64,000 bases of DNA from Acholeplasmataceae bacterium (GCA_016934015.1 JAFGTQ010000032.1:1-64000), one strand, 5' to 3'; shown: positions 34,192 through 44,989, numbered from the stretch's first letter. Notes: generated by a model from the sequence alone, not told the origin. Numbers and translations are program-made.

Positions 34192-35441
34192 GTGCTTTTT
34201 TGCAGTTTCTCATAATTATTAATTGAATACATGAGTTTCACTGCAACCTCCAAGCCTTGATCTGCAGCTTTTTGCCACAATTCTCTCGCTTTTTCCTCAT
34301 CTTTTTCAACAACAGCACCCTCAAAATAAAGCATACCTAAATTATATTGTGCAATTGCTAAATTAGCTTGAGCGGCTTTTTCATACCAGAAGAGAGATTT
34401 CTTAGCATTTTCTTCAACACCATCACCTTTTTGATACATCACTGCTAAGTTATATTGAGCATGAGGATGATCAAGGGCTGCAGCTTGTTCTAATAGTTTT
34501 GAAACAGTATTCATATCACGATCTTCATGTTTAATTAAAATCATTGCTAAATGATACAAAGCATTTTTATCTTTCTTAAGTGCAGCTTTTTCATACCAAA
34601 AAACAGCTTGATCCAAATCTTTTTGAACGCCTTTGCCCAATTGGTAATAGAGACCTACGTAATATTCGGATTCTGTATGATGCTGTTTGGCTGCAACCAT
34701 AAACCATTCGAATGCTTTTAGAGGATGTTTATCTTCTTTTTCATGATAATAAAATGCGAGTGTATAAGCGGCGAGAGCATAATTTTGCTTCGCTGCTTTT
34801 TCAAGATAAAAAACAGCTTTTGGCCATACTTTACGATCGAGTGCATTAACTCCTAAGGCATAGAGTGCATAAGGATGATCTTGTTTAGCAGCTTGTTCAT
34901 AGTAATATTCAGCTGTTTCAGTTTGTTTCTCATCATGCCCAATGGTTTCATAAATCATGCCAAGCATATATTGAGAATCACTATAACCCAGCTTGGCCGA
35001 TTTCAAAAACCACTCAATGGCTTTAAATATATAACGTTGGACATTAAATCCATAATAATAGTAGGTACCCAGAATATGGATACTTACTGGATCTTGTTGA
35101 TTAGCTTCTGAAAGTAAAATTTCATAATTTTCTTTGAAATAAGTGCGTGCTAAATCTTCATCTCTTTCTCTTTCACTTCCACTATGAAACATGAGTCCAA
35201 CAGCGTAACCACATTTCGCGCTGCCTAAGGATGCACCTTTTTGGTATAGTTCCATTGCTTTTTCTAAGTCCAAAGAAATACCATCACCTAAACCATAAAA
35301 TCGGCCTAAGAAATAATAAGCATCTGCATAACCCTGCATGGCTGCTTGCTCAAAATGGTCAATAGCAACCATCACATTTTTATTGGGTGTATTTAAAATA
35401 TAATTTGATAAACCTGCTCGATAAAGATTCATTGCATTCAT
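34179..35441 (-). CDS. Sel1-repeat (TPR-like) protein
   Basis: A 420-residue cytosolic protein made almost wholly of Sel1-like repeats of about 36 residues, about eleven in number. Typical units are AMQGYADAYYFLGRFYGLGD, HPHAQYNLAVMYQKGDGV and ANLAIAQYNLGMLYFEGA. Such solenoids are protein-binding scaffolds; no enzyme domain, signal peptide or membrane segment is seen. GGAG precedes the ATG. It is co-translated with the 90-residue three-helix membrane protein, so it may be held at the membrane through that partner. Function unknown. Confidence 0.85.
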   Translation of the reverse strand: MNAMNLYRAGLSNYILNTPNKNVMVAIDHFEQAAMQGYADAYYFLGRFYGLGDGISLDLEKAMELYQKGASLGSAKCGYAVGLMFHSGSERERDEDLARTYFKENYEILLSEANQQDPVSIHILGTYYYYGFNVQRYIFKAIEWFLKSAKLGYSDSQYMLGMIYETIGHDEKQTETAEYYYEQAAKQDHPYALYALGVNALDRKVWPKAVFYLEKAAKQNYALAAYTLAFYYHEKEDKHPLKAFEWFMVAAKQHHTESEYYVGLYYQLGKGVQKDLDQAVFWYEKAALKKDKNALYHLAMILIKHEDRDMNTVSKLLEQAAALDHPHAQYNLAVMYQKGDGVEENAKKSLFWYEKAAQANLAIAQYNLGMLYFEGAVVEKDEEKARELWQKAADQGLEVAVKLMYSINNYEKLQKSTWQS

Positions 35442-35459
35442 ATGATCAACTCCAAATTT

Positions 35460-35468
35460 ATGATAACA
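35460..35468 (-). promoter_or_regulatory. Candidate extended -10 of the Sel1 gene
   Basis: Minus-strand TGTTATCAT lies about 18 bases before the start codon. The -35 is not evident. Confidence 0.35.
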
Positions 35469-35496
35469 TAATCTATTCTTTTTCTCATGTAAAACG

Positions 35497-35516
35497 AAAG
35501 GCCAACTTTGGCCTTT
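35497..35516 (-). terminator. Hairpin at the end of the SGNH hydrolase gene
   Basis: The stem AAAGGCCA / TGGCCTTT with a four-base loop overlaps the stop codon. The following tract on the minus strand is CGTTTTAC, a weak terminator for the Na/Pi-uvrB-SGNH unit. Confidence 0.65.
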
Positions 35517-36141
35517 AGTTTTTATTAATCATTATCCATGGTTTTAATGCTTGAAAAAAGAGTTCGTAACCCAAATCATTTAAGTGAACACCATCTGTAG
35601 TGTAATTTTCATGAAGTTGATGATTTTTGTCTTTAAGTACCTTATTAACATCAATAAACATTTCAATACCATCTAAATCTCTCATGATGTCATTTAAACG
35701 GTTTATTTTATCGTTTGTACGATTTTTAACATAGTTTTGATTTGTTTTAGGGTGATGACTTAAAACGGGTGTGATGCTCAGTAAGTAAACTTTAATTTGA
35801 TGTGTGTTAAGTTCGTTTATTATCTTATGAATATTGAGGATGATTTGATGTTCATCATGTTCTGTTAAAACTAAATCATTCGACCCAATATGTAAAAATA
35901 CAATCTTGGGTTTGGCTTGATACACATAAGACAATCGATTGATAACTCCTAACGTTGTATCTCCAGGTATTCCTTGATTAAGAATCTCTTGATACCCCAT
36001 TTTTTTTAGTGGTGCATAAGCCATCATGGAGTCTCCGAGAAAAAGGATATCGCTCGTTTCTTTTGATGTATGAAATCTTTTGATATGTCTTTCATAATCA
36101 GCCTTAATAATGGCTTTAATCAGTACTAAATCTTTATCCAT
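35515..36141 (-). CDS. SGNH/GDSL-family hydrolase
   Basis: A 208-residue esterase/lipase-fold protein. Block I is LFLGDSMMAY with the nucleophile Ser, block II is GIPGDTTLGVINRL with the oxyanion Gly, block III is FLHIGSNDL with Asn, and block V is TTDGVHLNDLGYELF with Asp and His. All four consensus residues are present. No signal peptide is seen, so it acts in the cytosol, perhaps on acyl or acetyl esters; the substrate is unknown. It starts one base after uvrB, with GAGGAC within the end of uvrB. Confidence 0.9.
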   Translation of the reverse strand: MDKDLVLIKAIIKADYERHIKRFHTSKETSDILFLGDSMMAYAPLKKMGYQEILNQGIPGDTTLGVINRLSYVYQAKPKIVFLHIGSNDLVLTEHDEHQIILNIHKIINELNTHQIKVYLLSITPVLSHHPKTNQNYVKNRTNDKINRLNDIMRDLDGIEMFIDVNKVLKDKNHQLHENYTTDGVHLNDLGYELFFQALKPWIMINKN

Positions 36142-36142
36142 A

Positions 36143-38098
36143 TTAGTCCTCAGATTTCATTTCAAAAATTAAATCCCTGAGTTCTGCAGCTCGTTCAAAA
36201 TCTAGATTTTTAGCCGCCATACGCATTTCACTTTCGAGTTCATCAATCATCTTCTTACGATCTTTCTTCGTCATCTTTTGATAATTCTTATCTTCTTCTA
36301 AAAGATCTTCTTTAATACTAATATTTGCACGTATATCTTTTTGTACTGTTATTGGTGTCACTTGATATCGAACATTAAATGTCTCTTGAATTCTTCGGCG
36401 ACGATTTGTTTCATTGATTGCGTAAGTCATCGTGTCACTTACTTTATCTGCATACATGATAACCATCCCATTTTGATTTCTAGCAGCTCGCCCAATCGTT
36501 TGAATTAAACTGCGTTCGCTTCTCAAGAATCCTTGTTTATCTGCATCTAGAATAACAACAAGTGAAACCTCTGGTAAGTCAAGCCCCTCACGTAAAAGAT
36601 TAATTCCAATTAATACATCATATTTTCCAAGTCTTAAATCTCTTAAAATAGAGATACGATCTAAGCTCTTGATTTCACTATGGAGATAGGCAACTTTAAG
36701 TCCTAATTGCTTAAAATATGCCGTTAAATCTTCACTCATACGAATGGTTAAGGTTGTGACTAAAACACGTTCGTTTTTTTCAATCCGCTTTCTAATTTCA
36801 AAGTAAAGATCATCAATTTGCCCTTCTGTTTTCCTTACTTCAATCACAGGATCTAATAAATACGTTGGTCGAATAATTTGTTCAACAACTGGAATTCCTT
36901 TTTTAAGTTCATAATCGCCCGGAGTTGCAGATAAATAAATGACTTGATTGATTTTCTGCTCAAATTCATCGAATTGGAGTGGCCGATTATCAAGCGCAGA
37001 AGGTAATCTGAAACCATATTCTACAAGCGTTGTTTTACGAGATCTATCACCAAAGTACATGCCTCTTACTTGTGGAATGGTGACATGCGACTCATCAATG
37101 ATCATTAAGAAATCTTTACCAAAAAAGTCAATCAACGTTGCAGGTGTTTCACCTGGACCGCGTAGTGATAAGTGTCTCGAATAGTTTTCAATACCGCTGC
37201 AAATACCAATTTCCTCAAGCATTTCCATATCATATCTTGTTCTTTGTTCAATTCGTTGAGCCTCAAGTAACATATTCTCGCCTTTAAAATAAGCGAGTTG
37301 TTCTTGGAGTTCATTATGAATACGTCTTAAACTTTCTTTTAATTTATCTTTATCTGTCATAAAGTGTGATGCTGGAAAAATTGAAACATAGTTAAGCTGT
37401 TCAATAGTTTGTCCAGTGGTGACATCAAAACGTTTAATCTCTTCAACATCATCACCGAAAAATGAAACACGAATACCTAAAGCTCTTTCATAGGCTGGGA
37501 TCACTTCGACAGAATCCCCTCTGACTCTAAATGTTCCTCGATGAAAATCGATGTCGTTTCGTGTGTAAGTGAGTTCTACAAGTTTGTTAATAAATTTGTC
37601 TCTACCATATGCTTCATTCGTTCTGATTGAAATCATCGAATTTTGATAATCGACAGGATCTCCTATCCCATAGATACACGAAACAGATGCCACGACGATG
37701 ACATCATCTCTTTCGAGCAAACTCGAGGTTGCGCTATGCCGCATTTCATCAATTTCATCATTAATGGATGAATCTTTTTCGATATATGTATCGGTTGAAA
37801 CGACATAAGCCTCTGGTTGATAATAATCATAATATGAAATAAAATATTCCACACGATTATTTGGAAAAAAAGCTTTAAGCTCACCATAGAGCTGTCCAGC
37901 TAAAGTTTTATTAGGCGCTAGAATCAAAGTCTTTTTTTGAATTTTTTGGATGATGTTCGCCATGGTAAAAGTTTTACCAGTACCGGTTGCTCCAAGTAAT
38001 ATTTGTTCTTTGATTCCATTATCTAGATTTATTTTTAAGGTTTCAATCGCTTGGATTTGATCCCCTTTGGGTGTATATGGTGCTTTTAAATCAAACAT
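36143..38098 (-). CDS. uvrB: Excinuclease ABC subunit B
   Basis: A 651-residue nucleotide excision repair helicase-like protein that verifies damage with UvrA and recruits UvrC. Walker A is [14 protein letters not shown], the DNA-clamping beta-hairpin is [16 protein letters not shown], motif II is [13 protein letters not shown], and motifs V/VI include [14 protein letters not shown] and [11 protein letters not shown]-terminal UVR domain ([18 protein letters not shown]) contacts UvrC. It lies eight bases after the Na/Pi gene. uvrA, its frequent neighbour, is not in the window. Confidence 0.97.
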   Translation of the reverse strand: MFDLKAPYTPKGDQIQAIETLKINLDNGIKEQILLGATGTGKTFTMANIIQKIQKKTLILAPNKTLAGQLYGELKAFFPNNRVEYFISYYDYYQPEAYVVSTDTYIEKDSSINDEIDEMRHSATSSLLERDDVIVVASVSCIYGIGDPVDYQNSMISIRTNEAYGRDKFINKLVELTYTRNDIDFHRGTFRVRGDSVEVIPAYERALGIRVSFFGDDVEEIKRFDVTTGQTIEQLNYVSIFPASHFMTDKDKLKESLRRIHNELQEQLAYFKGENMLLEAQRIEQRTRYDMEMLEEIGICSGIENYSRHLSLRGPGETPATLIDFFGKDFLMIIDESHVTIPQVRGMYFGDRSRKTTLVEYGFRLPSALDNRPLQFDEFEQKINQVIYLSATPGDYELKKGIPVVEQIIRPTYLLDPVIEVRKTEGQIDDLYFEIRKRIEKNERVLVTTLTIRMSEDLTAYFKQLGLKVAYLHSEIKSLDRISILRDLRLGKYDVLIGINLLREGLDLPEVSLVVILDADKQGFLRSERSLIQTIGRAARNQNGMVIMYADKVSDTMTYAINETNRRRRIQETFNVRYQVTPITVQKDIRANISIKEDLLEEDKNYQKMTKKDRKKMIDELESEMRMAAKNLDFERAAELRDLIFEMKSED

Positions 38099-38106
38099 AT
38101 AACTCC

Positions 38107-39810
38107 TTACAAATCACGATCGATTTCTTTTGGTTTTGGTACAATCACACTTTGAGGAACATACAATGGTTCAATCACAGATGAAGCAACGTTCATCAAA
38201 TGGTCACCAATACGTTCTAGGTTAGATAAAATATCTGGATAGTTTGCAGCTTTAACAAAAGTGACTTCTTTATTTTTTAATCGTTCAATATAACGATATC
38301 TAAATTTTTCTTCAAGTTCATCCACTAAATCTTCATCTATAACCACAAGTTTGGCTAATTCGATATCCTGATGGTTAAAAGCTTCTAATGTGTTTTTGAT
38401 CATACGATCTAATACATCATAAATCTCTTTTAAATCACTTGATCCTTCAGGTGATAATAGTTGAGACTCTAAGTAACGTTCTTGGAAAAAATCAATAATA
38501 TTGGTTAAATGATCACCAATTCTTTCAAAATCCTTAATGGTATCGAGGTCACGTGATAACTTTTTAGAGTCATGATCAGAAATACCAGCTCCTGCAATCT
38601 TAATCAAATAGTCATGAAGTTTCTGATCATATGTATCCAAAATCATTTCATGTGTATAACCTTCTTGAACTAATTTTGAATCTTCTTTAAAGCTATATGT
38701 TTTCACTATATCAAAATATTCTTGAACTACTGAACCCATGTATAATAATGCCTTTTTAACAAATTCTAGGGCTAATGCTGGTGATTCTGAAATCAACTTT
38801 TCATCAAATACTTCTTCTGGAAGTTGATTTAACCTGTGATCTTTGACAGCAAGTTTAGAAAGTTTAATCAGTTGTGGAATAAACCAAAATAGAATGGAGG
38901 TCATAATCACATTTTGAAATCCATGAGCAAACGCAATCGTCAACATAGAATAAGGTTTTAAATATTTAAGTTCAATCCATGCGATGAAATGTTCATATGG
39001 AATTAAGATGAGAATAAAGAATATTGCACTAATCACATTAAACATGATGTGAATAAATGATGCTCGTTTACTTTCGATGTTGCCACCGAGTGAAGCTAAA
39101 AATGCAGTAATCGTAGTCCCAATATTCGCACCAAGTAAAATAGGAATCGCTCCATTTAAAGTGATGGATTCAATACCTTCAGCATTAATGGCATATAGTT
39201 TTTGTAAAACCCCAATAGCTGCGGATGAAGATTGCACTAATGCTGTGAATACTGTACCAAAGATTGTCCCTAAAAACCAATTCGTAGAAAACGTGTGAAA
39301 CATGTCTTCTGCGAGTTGAGTGCTTGCTAAAGGTTTCAACCCATCAGACATCGTATTCAAACCTACAAATAGCATCCCAAGACCGACGAATACACCACCA
39401 ATATGATGAACTCTTCGATTTTTAAGAAACATCATGATGACACCGACAAATAAAATGAGTAATCCATAATCAGCAATTGGTAACCCAATAATGAATGCGG
39501 TAATAGTTGTTCCGATATTGGCACCCATAATTAACCCTACGGATTGAGGAAGTGTCATTAGTCCGGCGCGTAATAAACCAATCATTAATGCTGTTGTTCC
39601 CGATGATGATTGAATTAATATCGTCAAAACGATCCCAACCAAAATTCCTTTGAGTGGTGTATTTGTAGTTTTTTCAATTATTGATTTTAAATTGTTTCCA
39701 GCAGCAGCTTTTAAAGAATCACTCATCAAATTAATGCCAAATAAAAAGAGTGCTAGCCCACCAAAAACAAGCATCAGTGAATCAGAGTATGTGACTTGTG
39801 CAACGAGCAT
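38107..39810 (-). CDS. Na/Pi cotransporter family protein with PhoU-like domain
   Basis: A 567-residue protein. The membrane part (about 1-330) has two inverted Na/Pi repeats with the signature [14 protein letters not shown] and [22 protein letters not shown] occurs in both repeats. The C-terminal 220 residues are helical and PhoU-like ([41 protein letters not shown]). The family imports phosphate with Na+ or may export it; direction is not evident. AGTGGAGG precedes the ATG. It is first in a unit with uvrB and the SGNH hydrolase. Confidence 0.92.
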   Translation of the reverse strand: MLVAQVTYSDSLMLVFGGLALFLFGINLMSDSLKAAAGNNLKSIIEKTTNTPLKGILVGIVLTILIQSSSGTTALMIGLLRAGLMTLPQSVGLIMGANIGTTITAFIIGLPIADYGLLILFVGVIMMFLKNRRVHHIGGVFVGLGMLFVGLNTMSDGLKPLASTQLAEDMFHTFSTNWFLGTIFGTVFTALVQSSSAAIGVLQKLYAINAEGIESITLNGAIPILLGANIGTTITAFLASLGGNIESKRASFIHIMFNVISAIFFILILIPYEHFIAWIELKYLKPYSMLTIAFAHGFQNVIMTSILFWFIPQLIKLSKLAVKDHRLNQLPEEVFDEKLISESPALALEFVKKALLYMGSVVQEYFDIVKTYSFKEDSKLVQEGYTHEMILDTYDQKLHDYLIKIAGAGISDHDSKKLSRDLDTIKDFERIGDHLTNIIDFFQERYLESQLLSPEGSSDLKEIYDVLDRMIKNTLEAFNHQDIELAKLVVIDEDLVDELEEKFRYRYIERLKNKEVTFVKAANYPDILSNLERIGDHLMNVASSVIEPLYVPQSVIVPKPKEIDRDL

Positions 39811-39901
39811 TACAAACCTCCACTTGAAATACTTACCATATCTATTTTACGACAAATGCGATTGAAATACCATGACAATTTTTGATGAGAACGTTCACAC
39901 G

Positions 39902-39929
39902 AAAAAAAAGAGACGCTATATGCGTCTCT
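39902..39929 (-). terminator. Intrinsic terminator of ppdK
   Basis: The minus-strand stem AGAGACGC / GCGTCTCT with a five-base loop is followed by TTTTTTTT. It starts ten bases after the ppdK stop. Confidence 0.88.
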
Positions 39930-39938
39930 AAATTTAAC

Positions 39939-42563
39939 TTATCGAGGATTCTTAATATTTGCGTGTGCAGCAGCCAATCTCGCGATTGGTACTCTGAATG
40001 GTGAACATGACACGTAATCTAATCCGATTTCATGACAGAATTCAACAGAGAGTGGGTCTCCACCGTGTTCGCCACAAATTCCAAGTTTTAAATTAGGTCT
40101 TTCTTTACGTCCAAGTTCAACAGCAATCTTCATTAATTTACCAACACCGATTTGATCGATGTGAGCAAATGGATCACTCGCGAAAATCTTCTTATCATAG
40201 TATTCTTGTAAGAACTTACCAGCATCATCACGTGAGAATCCGAATGTCATTTGTGTTAAGTCATTCGTACCAAAACTGAAGAATTCAGCCTCTTTTGCGA
40301 TATCATCAGCAGTTAATGCAGCACGTGGAATTTCAATCATAGTTCCAACGCTGTATTCAAGTTCAATACCTGCGTTTTTAATGATTTCATCCGCTGTTTC
40401 AACAACCACTTGTTTTACATATTGAAGTTCTTTTAATTCACCAACTAAAGGAATCATGATTTCAGGAACAATCTTCATGCCTTCTTTAGTCACTGCGATT
40501 GCTGCTTCAATCACAGCTTGAGTTTGCATCTTCGCAATTTCTGGATAAGTCACTGATAAACGAACACCACGGTGACCTAACATTGGGTTAGTTTCATGAA
40601 GTTCATCAATTGTATTTTGTAAAGTTTCAACTTTTAGACCCATTTCTTTAGCAAGTGCTTCGATGTCTTTTGGATCTGTCGGTAAGAATTCATGTAGTGG
40701 TGGATCTAAATAACGAATAGTTACGGCGTAACCTTTCATTTCTTTATATAAACCAATAAAGTCTTCTCTTTGCATTGGTAAGAGTTTCGCTAATGCCTTT
40801 TCGCGTTCTACTTGATTCTTAGCAACAATCATTTCACGAACTGCAGGAATACGATCTGCTTCAAAGAACATATGTTCTGTACGGCATAAACCAATACCTT
40901 GTGCACCATAACCATAAGCGACTTTCGCATCCCTTGGGTTATCAGCATTTGCTCTAACCTTTAATGCTCTATATTTGTCAGCCCATGCCATAAGTGTTTC
41001 GAAATCTTTAGAGAATGTTGCATCTTGAGTATCTACTTTTTGACCATAGATCTTACCAGTAGAACCGTCTAATGAAATCCAATCACCTTCGTGGAAGATT
41101 TCACCATTCACTTCAAATTGTTTTTTCTTTTCATTGACGTGAACTGCACCAGCTCCAGCTACACAGCATGTACCCATACCACGAGCAACAACTGCAGCAT
41201 GTGATGTCATACCACCTCTTGATGTTAAGATACCAGATGATACAATCATGCCTTCGATATCTTCAGGAGATGTTTCTTGACGAACTAAGATGACAGGAAG
41301 ACCATCAGCCTTTTTCATTTCTTTCGCACGTTCAGCATTAAATACAACACGACCAGTTGCAGCACCAGGAGATGCATTTAAACCAGTAGCAATCACTTTT
41401 GCAGATTGTAAAGCAGCTGGATTGAATTGTGGATGTAGTAAAGCATCTAATTGTGAAGGTTCAACTTTTAATAAAGCTTCTTTTTCAGTTAAAACGCCTT
41501 CTTTTACAAGATCAATGGCAATCTTTAATGCTGCTTGAGCAGTACGTTTACCATTTCTTGTTTGAAGCATAAATAACTTACCACGTTCAATCGTGAATTC
41601 CATATCTTGCATATCGCGGTAGTGTGCTTCTAGCTTCTTAGCAACATCATGGAATTGGTTGTAAAGTTCAAGATTATCTTCCTTAAGTTCAGAAATTGGT
41701 TTTGGAGTACGAATACCAGCAACAACGTCTTCACCTTGTGCATTAAATAAGTATTCTCCATATAATTCATCTGTACCATCGGATGGGTTTCTTGAGAACG
41801 CAACACCAGTACCAGAATCATCACCCATATTACCAAATACCATTGCTTGAACGTTAACCGCAGTACCCCATTCATAAGGGATATGGTTTAAACGACGATA
41901 AGTATTTGCACGTGGGTTATCCCATGATCTAAATACAGCAGTAATTGCTTCAATTAATTGCACTTTTGGATCTTGTGGGAATGGTTCGCCTTTTAATTCT
42001 AAATATTTAGCTTTGTATTGACGAACAAGTTCTCTTAAATCATTGGCATCTAGTTCAGTGTCAAGTTCAACACCTTTCTTATGCTTCATTTCTTCTAATA
42101 ATTCTTCGTAGTTGTCTTTACTAATATCCATTACAACATCAGAGAACATTTGCATAAAACGACGATATGAATCAAAAGCAAAACGAGGATTATTCGTTAA
42201 TTTTGCTAATCCTTCAACGGATATGTCATTTAAACCAAGGTTCAAAATGGTATCCATCATACCTGGCATTGATGCTCTTGCACCTGAACGAACAGATACT
42301 AGGAATGGATCGTTAGAATCTCCAAATTTTTTACCCGCTTCTTTTTCAGTTGCAACTAATGCTTCATTGATTTGCTCAATGATTTCTGGTGCGATTACTT
42401 TTTTACGACGATAGTAATCATTACATGCTTCGGTTGTTACAGTAAAACCTTGGGGCACAGGTAATCCTAACGATGTCATTTCTGCAAGGTTAGCACCTTT
42501 ACCACCGAGAAGATTACGCATGGATGCATTGCCTTCTTTAAACAAATATACAAACTTTGTCAT
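39939..42563 (-). CDS. ppdK: Pyruvate phosphate dikinase
   Basis: An 874-residue enzyme that interconverts pyruvate, ATP and Pi with PEP, AMP and PPi. The N-terminal ATP-grasp domain (LLGGKGANLAEM) is followed by the phosphohistidine domain with the catalytic His in GGMTSHAAVVARGMGTCC. The C-terminal TIM barrel has GICGEHGGDPLSVEFC and the catalytic Cys in DYVSCSPFRVPIARLAAAHA. Full length. The ATG at 42563 follows AAAGGA; an in-frame TTG two codons earlier is unlikely. It lies 42 bases after pfkA on the same strand and near a divergent PPi-PFK, which points to PPi-linked glycolysis. Confidence 0.97.
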   Translation of the reverse strand: MTKFVYLFKEGNASMRNLLGGKGANLAEMTSLGLPVPQGFTVTTEACNDYYRRKKVIAPEIIEQINEALVATEKEAGKKFGDSNDPFLVSVRSGARASMPGMMDTILNLGLNDISVEGLAKLTNNPRFAFDSYRRFMQMFSDVVMDISKDNYEELLEEMKHKKGVELDTELDANDLRELVRQYKAKYLELKGEPFPQDPKVQLIEAITAVFRSWDNPRANTYRRLNHIPYEWGTAVNVQAMVFGNMGDDSGTGVAFSRNPSDGTDELYGEYLFNAQGEDVVAGIRTPKPISELKEDNLELYNQFHDVAKKLEAHYRDMQDMEFTIERGKLFMLQTRNGKRTAQAALKIAIDLVKEGVLTEKEALLKVEPSQLDALLHPQFNPAALQSAKVIATGLNASPGAATGRVVFNAERAKEMKKADGLPVILVRQETSPEDIEGMIVSSGILTSRGGMTSHAAVVARGMGTCCVAGAGAVHVNEKKKQFEVNGEIFHEGDWISLDGSTGKIYGQKVDTQDATFSKDFETLMAWADKYRALKVRANADNPRDAKVAYGYGAQGIGLCRTEHMFFEADRIPAVREMIVAKNQVEREKALAKLLPMQREDFIGLYKEMKGYAVTIRYLDPPLHEFLPTDPKDIEALAKEMGLKVETLQNTIDELHETNPMLGHRGVRLSVTYPEIAKMQTQAVIEAAIAVTKEGMKIVPEIMIPLVGELKELQYVKQVVVETADEIIKNAGIELEYSVGTMIEIPRAALTADDIAKEAEFFSFGTNDLTQMTFGFSRDDAGKFLQEYYDKKIFASDPFAHIDQIGVGKLMKIAVELGRKERPNLKLGICGEHGGDPLSVEFCHEIGLDYVSCSPFRVPIARLAAAHANIKNPR

Positions 42564-42605
42564 GGTCAATTCCTTTCTATAATTAAATTTTTTATATTAA
42601 CCGTT

Positions 42606-43559
42606 TCATGATGAAACTCTTGTAACCAAACTATATAATTCATTTTTAGGTTTCTTTTGACCCACAACATTAGCGAATGGAAGATGAACCATTCTTGAGT
42701 CACGAACACCCACACAAACACCATAAATATCTTGGTTTAATAAATCAATCGCATATGAACCCATTCTTGAACCTAAGATACGATCTTCGGGACATGGTGA
42801 ACCGCCACGTTGGATATAACCTAAAACTGTTGCTCTTGATGAAAATCCACTTTCTTCAGAAATTTCTTTAGCAAAAGCATGAACATCGATAATTTTCTCA
42901 GTAATCACGATAATAGCATGTCTTCTACCTTGTGCTTTATGATCTTTAAGCTTTTTGATAATAGCTTTCTTGTCCATTGGATTTTCGGGTGTAATAATAA
43001 ATTCAGCCCCACCGCATATACCGGCAAATAATGCTAAATCACCTGAATATCTTCCCATCACCTCAACAATGCTGCATCGTTGATGAGAAGTTGAAGTATC
43101 TCTTAATTTATCAATGGCATCAACGATAGTTTCAACAGCTGTATAAAAACCTATCGTATAATCGGTTCCTGCAATATCATTATCAATCGTTCCGGGTAAA
43201 CCTATCGTTTTAATTCCCAGTTTTGATAATTCCATGGCACCACGATAAGTTCCATCTCCACCAATAACAATTAATGCATCAATCTCACGCTTTTTTAAAT
43301 TTTCAACAGCTTTTAATCGCACTTCCTCTTGTAAAAACTCTTGTGAACGTGCAGTTCCAAGAAATGTCCCGCCTAATGATAACATACCAGAAACACTGTG
43401 TGAATCAAGTAAATCCATTTGATCTTGAACTAATCCTTGATAACCATCTTTAATCCCGTATATTTCATGGCCACTGCTAATTCCAGCACGAACAACTGCA
43501 CGGATTGCTGCATTCATTCCTGGAGCATCGCCACCAGAAGTTAATACGCCAATTTTCAT
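42606..43559 (-). CDS. pfkA: 6-phosphofructokinase, ATP-type
   Basis: A 317-residue bacterial phosphofructokinase. The ATP site GGDGTYRGA and catalytic PGTIDNDIAGTD (Gly before Thr-Ile-Asp) are those of ATP-dependent enzymes; SGGDAPGMNAAIRAVVR and the allosteric-site arginines of the family are present. The ATG at 43559 follows AAAGGAG; an upstream frame extension to 43616 lies in the promoter. It is probably co-transcribed with ppdK. The coexistence with a PPi-type PFK 180 bases away is notable. Confidence 0.96.
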   Translation of the reverse strand: MKIGVLTSGGDAPGMNAAIRAVVRAGISSGHEIYGIKDGYQGLVQDQMDLLDSHSVSGMLSLGGTFLGTARSQEFLQEEVRLKAVENLKKREIDALIVIGGDGTYRGAMELSKLGIKTIGLPGTIDNDIAGTDYTIGFYTAVETIVDAIDKLRDTSTSHQRCSIVEVMGRYSGDLALFAGICGGAEFIITPENPMDKKAIIKKLKDHKAQGRRHAIIVITEKIIDVHAFAKEISEESGFSSRATVLGYIQRGGSPCPEDRILGSRMGSYAIDLLNQDIYGVCVGVRDSRMVHLPFANVVGQKKPKNELYSLVTRVSS

Positions 43560-43596
43560 CGTTTTATTCTCCTTTGAACAAGCGTACATCGACCAT

Positions 43597-43605
43597 ATTA
43601 TATCA
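43597..43605 (-). promoter_or_regulatory. Extended -10 promoter of pfkA-ppdK
   Basis: Minus-strand TGATATAAT (TGn plus perfect -10) lies about 38 bases before the pfkA start. The -35 is weak. Confidence 0.55.
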
Positions 43606-43694
43606 TATATAATCAATATTTTGAATGGTGTTACCTGTAAACCTATTATGAAATCGTTTTTATCGAACTATAAAAAGCACAATTTGCAAATCTG

Positions 43695-43703
43695 TGATAG
43701 AAT
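43695..43703 (+). promoter_or_regulatory. Candidate extended -10 of the PPi-PFK gene
   Basis: TGATAGAAT (TGn plus TAGAAT) lies 35 bases before the ATG at 43739. The -35 is not clear. It diverges from the pfkA promoter. Confidence 0.45.
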
Positions 43704-43738
43704 GATGATGGAAAAATGTGAAAGTATGGTGAAAAAAC

Positions 43739-44983
43739 ATGAAAAATTTAGTCGGAGCAGCACTTCTTGGACAATCGGGTGGTCCAACTTCAGTCATAAA
43801 TGCGAGTGCAGCTGGTGTATTTCTTGAAGCATTAAAACAGGAAAATATTACTGAAGTTTATGGAGCCGTCCATGGTATCAAAGGTATTTTGCATGAAGAT
43901 TTTTATGATATTAAACAAGAAGATATCGAACAATTAAAACTTCTAAAAAATACACCTTCATCTGCCATTGGAAGTGTGCGTTATAAACTTAAAAACCCTA
44001 AAGTTGATAACTCAGAGTATCAACGTTTACTCGAAGTATTTATAAAATATAATATTCGCTATTTTTTCTATAATGGCGGAAATGATTCCATGGATACTTG
44101 TAACAAAATTAGTAAATTCTTTAAAAAATCTGGATTCGATTGCAACGTCATCGGTGTACCTAAAACAATTGATAATGACTTGAATGGAACAGATCATTCT
44201 CCAGGTTATGCGAGTGCTGCAAAATATGTTGCAACCACATTGATGGAACTCTATCATGATGCAACTGTTTATGATACACAAATGGTTACAATCGTTGAAA
44301 TCATGGGACGTAATGCAGGTTGGTTAACGGCTTCTGCTGCTTTAGCTCAACTAAAAGGTCAGGGTCCAGATCTCATCTATTTACCAGAATTGCCTTTTGA
44401 TTTTGATGATTTCTTTGTTCAAGTACAAAAACTAATTGCTGAAAAGAATAAGGTTATTGTTGCTGTCAGTGAAGGAATTAAAACAAAAGATGGTAAATAT
44501 ATTCCTGAGTTATTCCAAGAACTTAAAAAAGATGCGTTTGGGCATGCACAATTAGGTGGAACTGCACAAGTTCTTGCCGATGAAATCCAAAAACGTACAA
44601 AAGCGAAAGTTCGCGCAATTGAATTTTCACTTCTACAAAGATCTTCAGCTCATTTAGCTTCTAAAGTCGATGTTGAAGAAGCATTTAAATCTGGTCAAAA
44701 AGCCGTGAGAGCAGCCATCAATGGAACCACTGATAAAATGATTGGTTTTAAACGTATTTCAAGTTATCCTTATAAGATAAAATATGTTTTACTCCCACTG
44801 AAATTAGCAGCAAACCATGAACAAAAAGTTCCGATTGAATGGATTTTACCCGATGGTAAAGGCATGACTCAAGAATACATTGATTATGCGCTCCCATTGA
44901 TTCAAGGTGAATCAAAAGCACCGCTTGTTGATGGTCTTCCTCATTTTGCAAAATTAAAGAAAATCAGAGTAGAAAAGAAATAA
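43739..44983 (+). CDS. pfp: Phosphofructokinase, pyrophosphate-dependent type
   Basis: A 414-residue PFK of the PPi group. The donor-site motif reads YNGGNDSMDT (Asp after Asn, not the Gly of ATP enzymes) and the catalytic loop is VPKTIDNDLNGTD, with the Lys diagnostic of PPi use. MGRNAGWLTASAAL and GQSGGPTSVINASAAG are typical of this clade. It phosphorylates fructose 6-phosphate with PPi, reversibly. PPi-dependent PFK activity has been reported for acholeplasmas. The ribosome site is weak (GGTG eleven bases upstream). Divergent from pfkA-ppdK; PPDK can supply or use the PPi. Confidence 0.93.
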   Translation: MKNLVGAALLGQSGGPTSVINASAAGVFLEALKQENITEVYGAVHGIKGILHEDFYDIKQEDIEQLKLLKNTPSSAIGSVRYKLKNPKVDNSEYQRLLEVFIKYNIRYFFYNGGNDSMDTCNKISKFFKKSGFDCNVIGVPKTIDNDLNGTDHSPGYASAAKYVATTLMELYHDATVYDTQMVTIVEIMGRNAGWLTASAALAQLKGQGPDLIYLPELPFDFDDFFVQVQKLIAEKNKVIVAVSEGIKTKDGKYIPELFQELKKDAFGHAQLGGTAQVLADEIQKRTKAKVRAIEFSLLQRSSAHLASKVDVEEAFKSGQKAVRAAINGTTDKMIGFKRISSYPYKIKYVLLPLKLAANHEQKVPIEWILPDGKGMTQEYIDYALPLIQGESKAPLVDGLPHFAKLKKIRVEKK

Positions 44984-44989
44984 AATATG

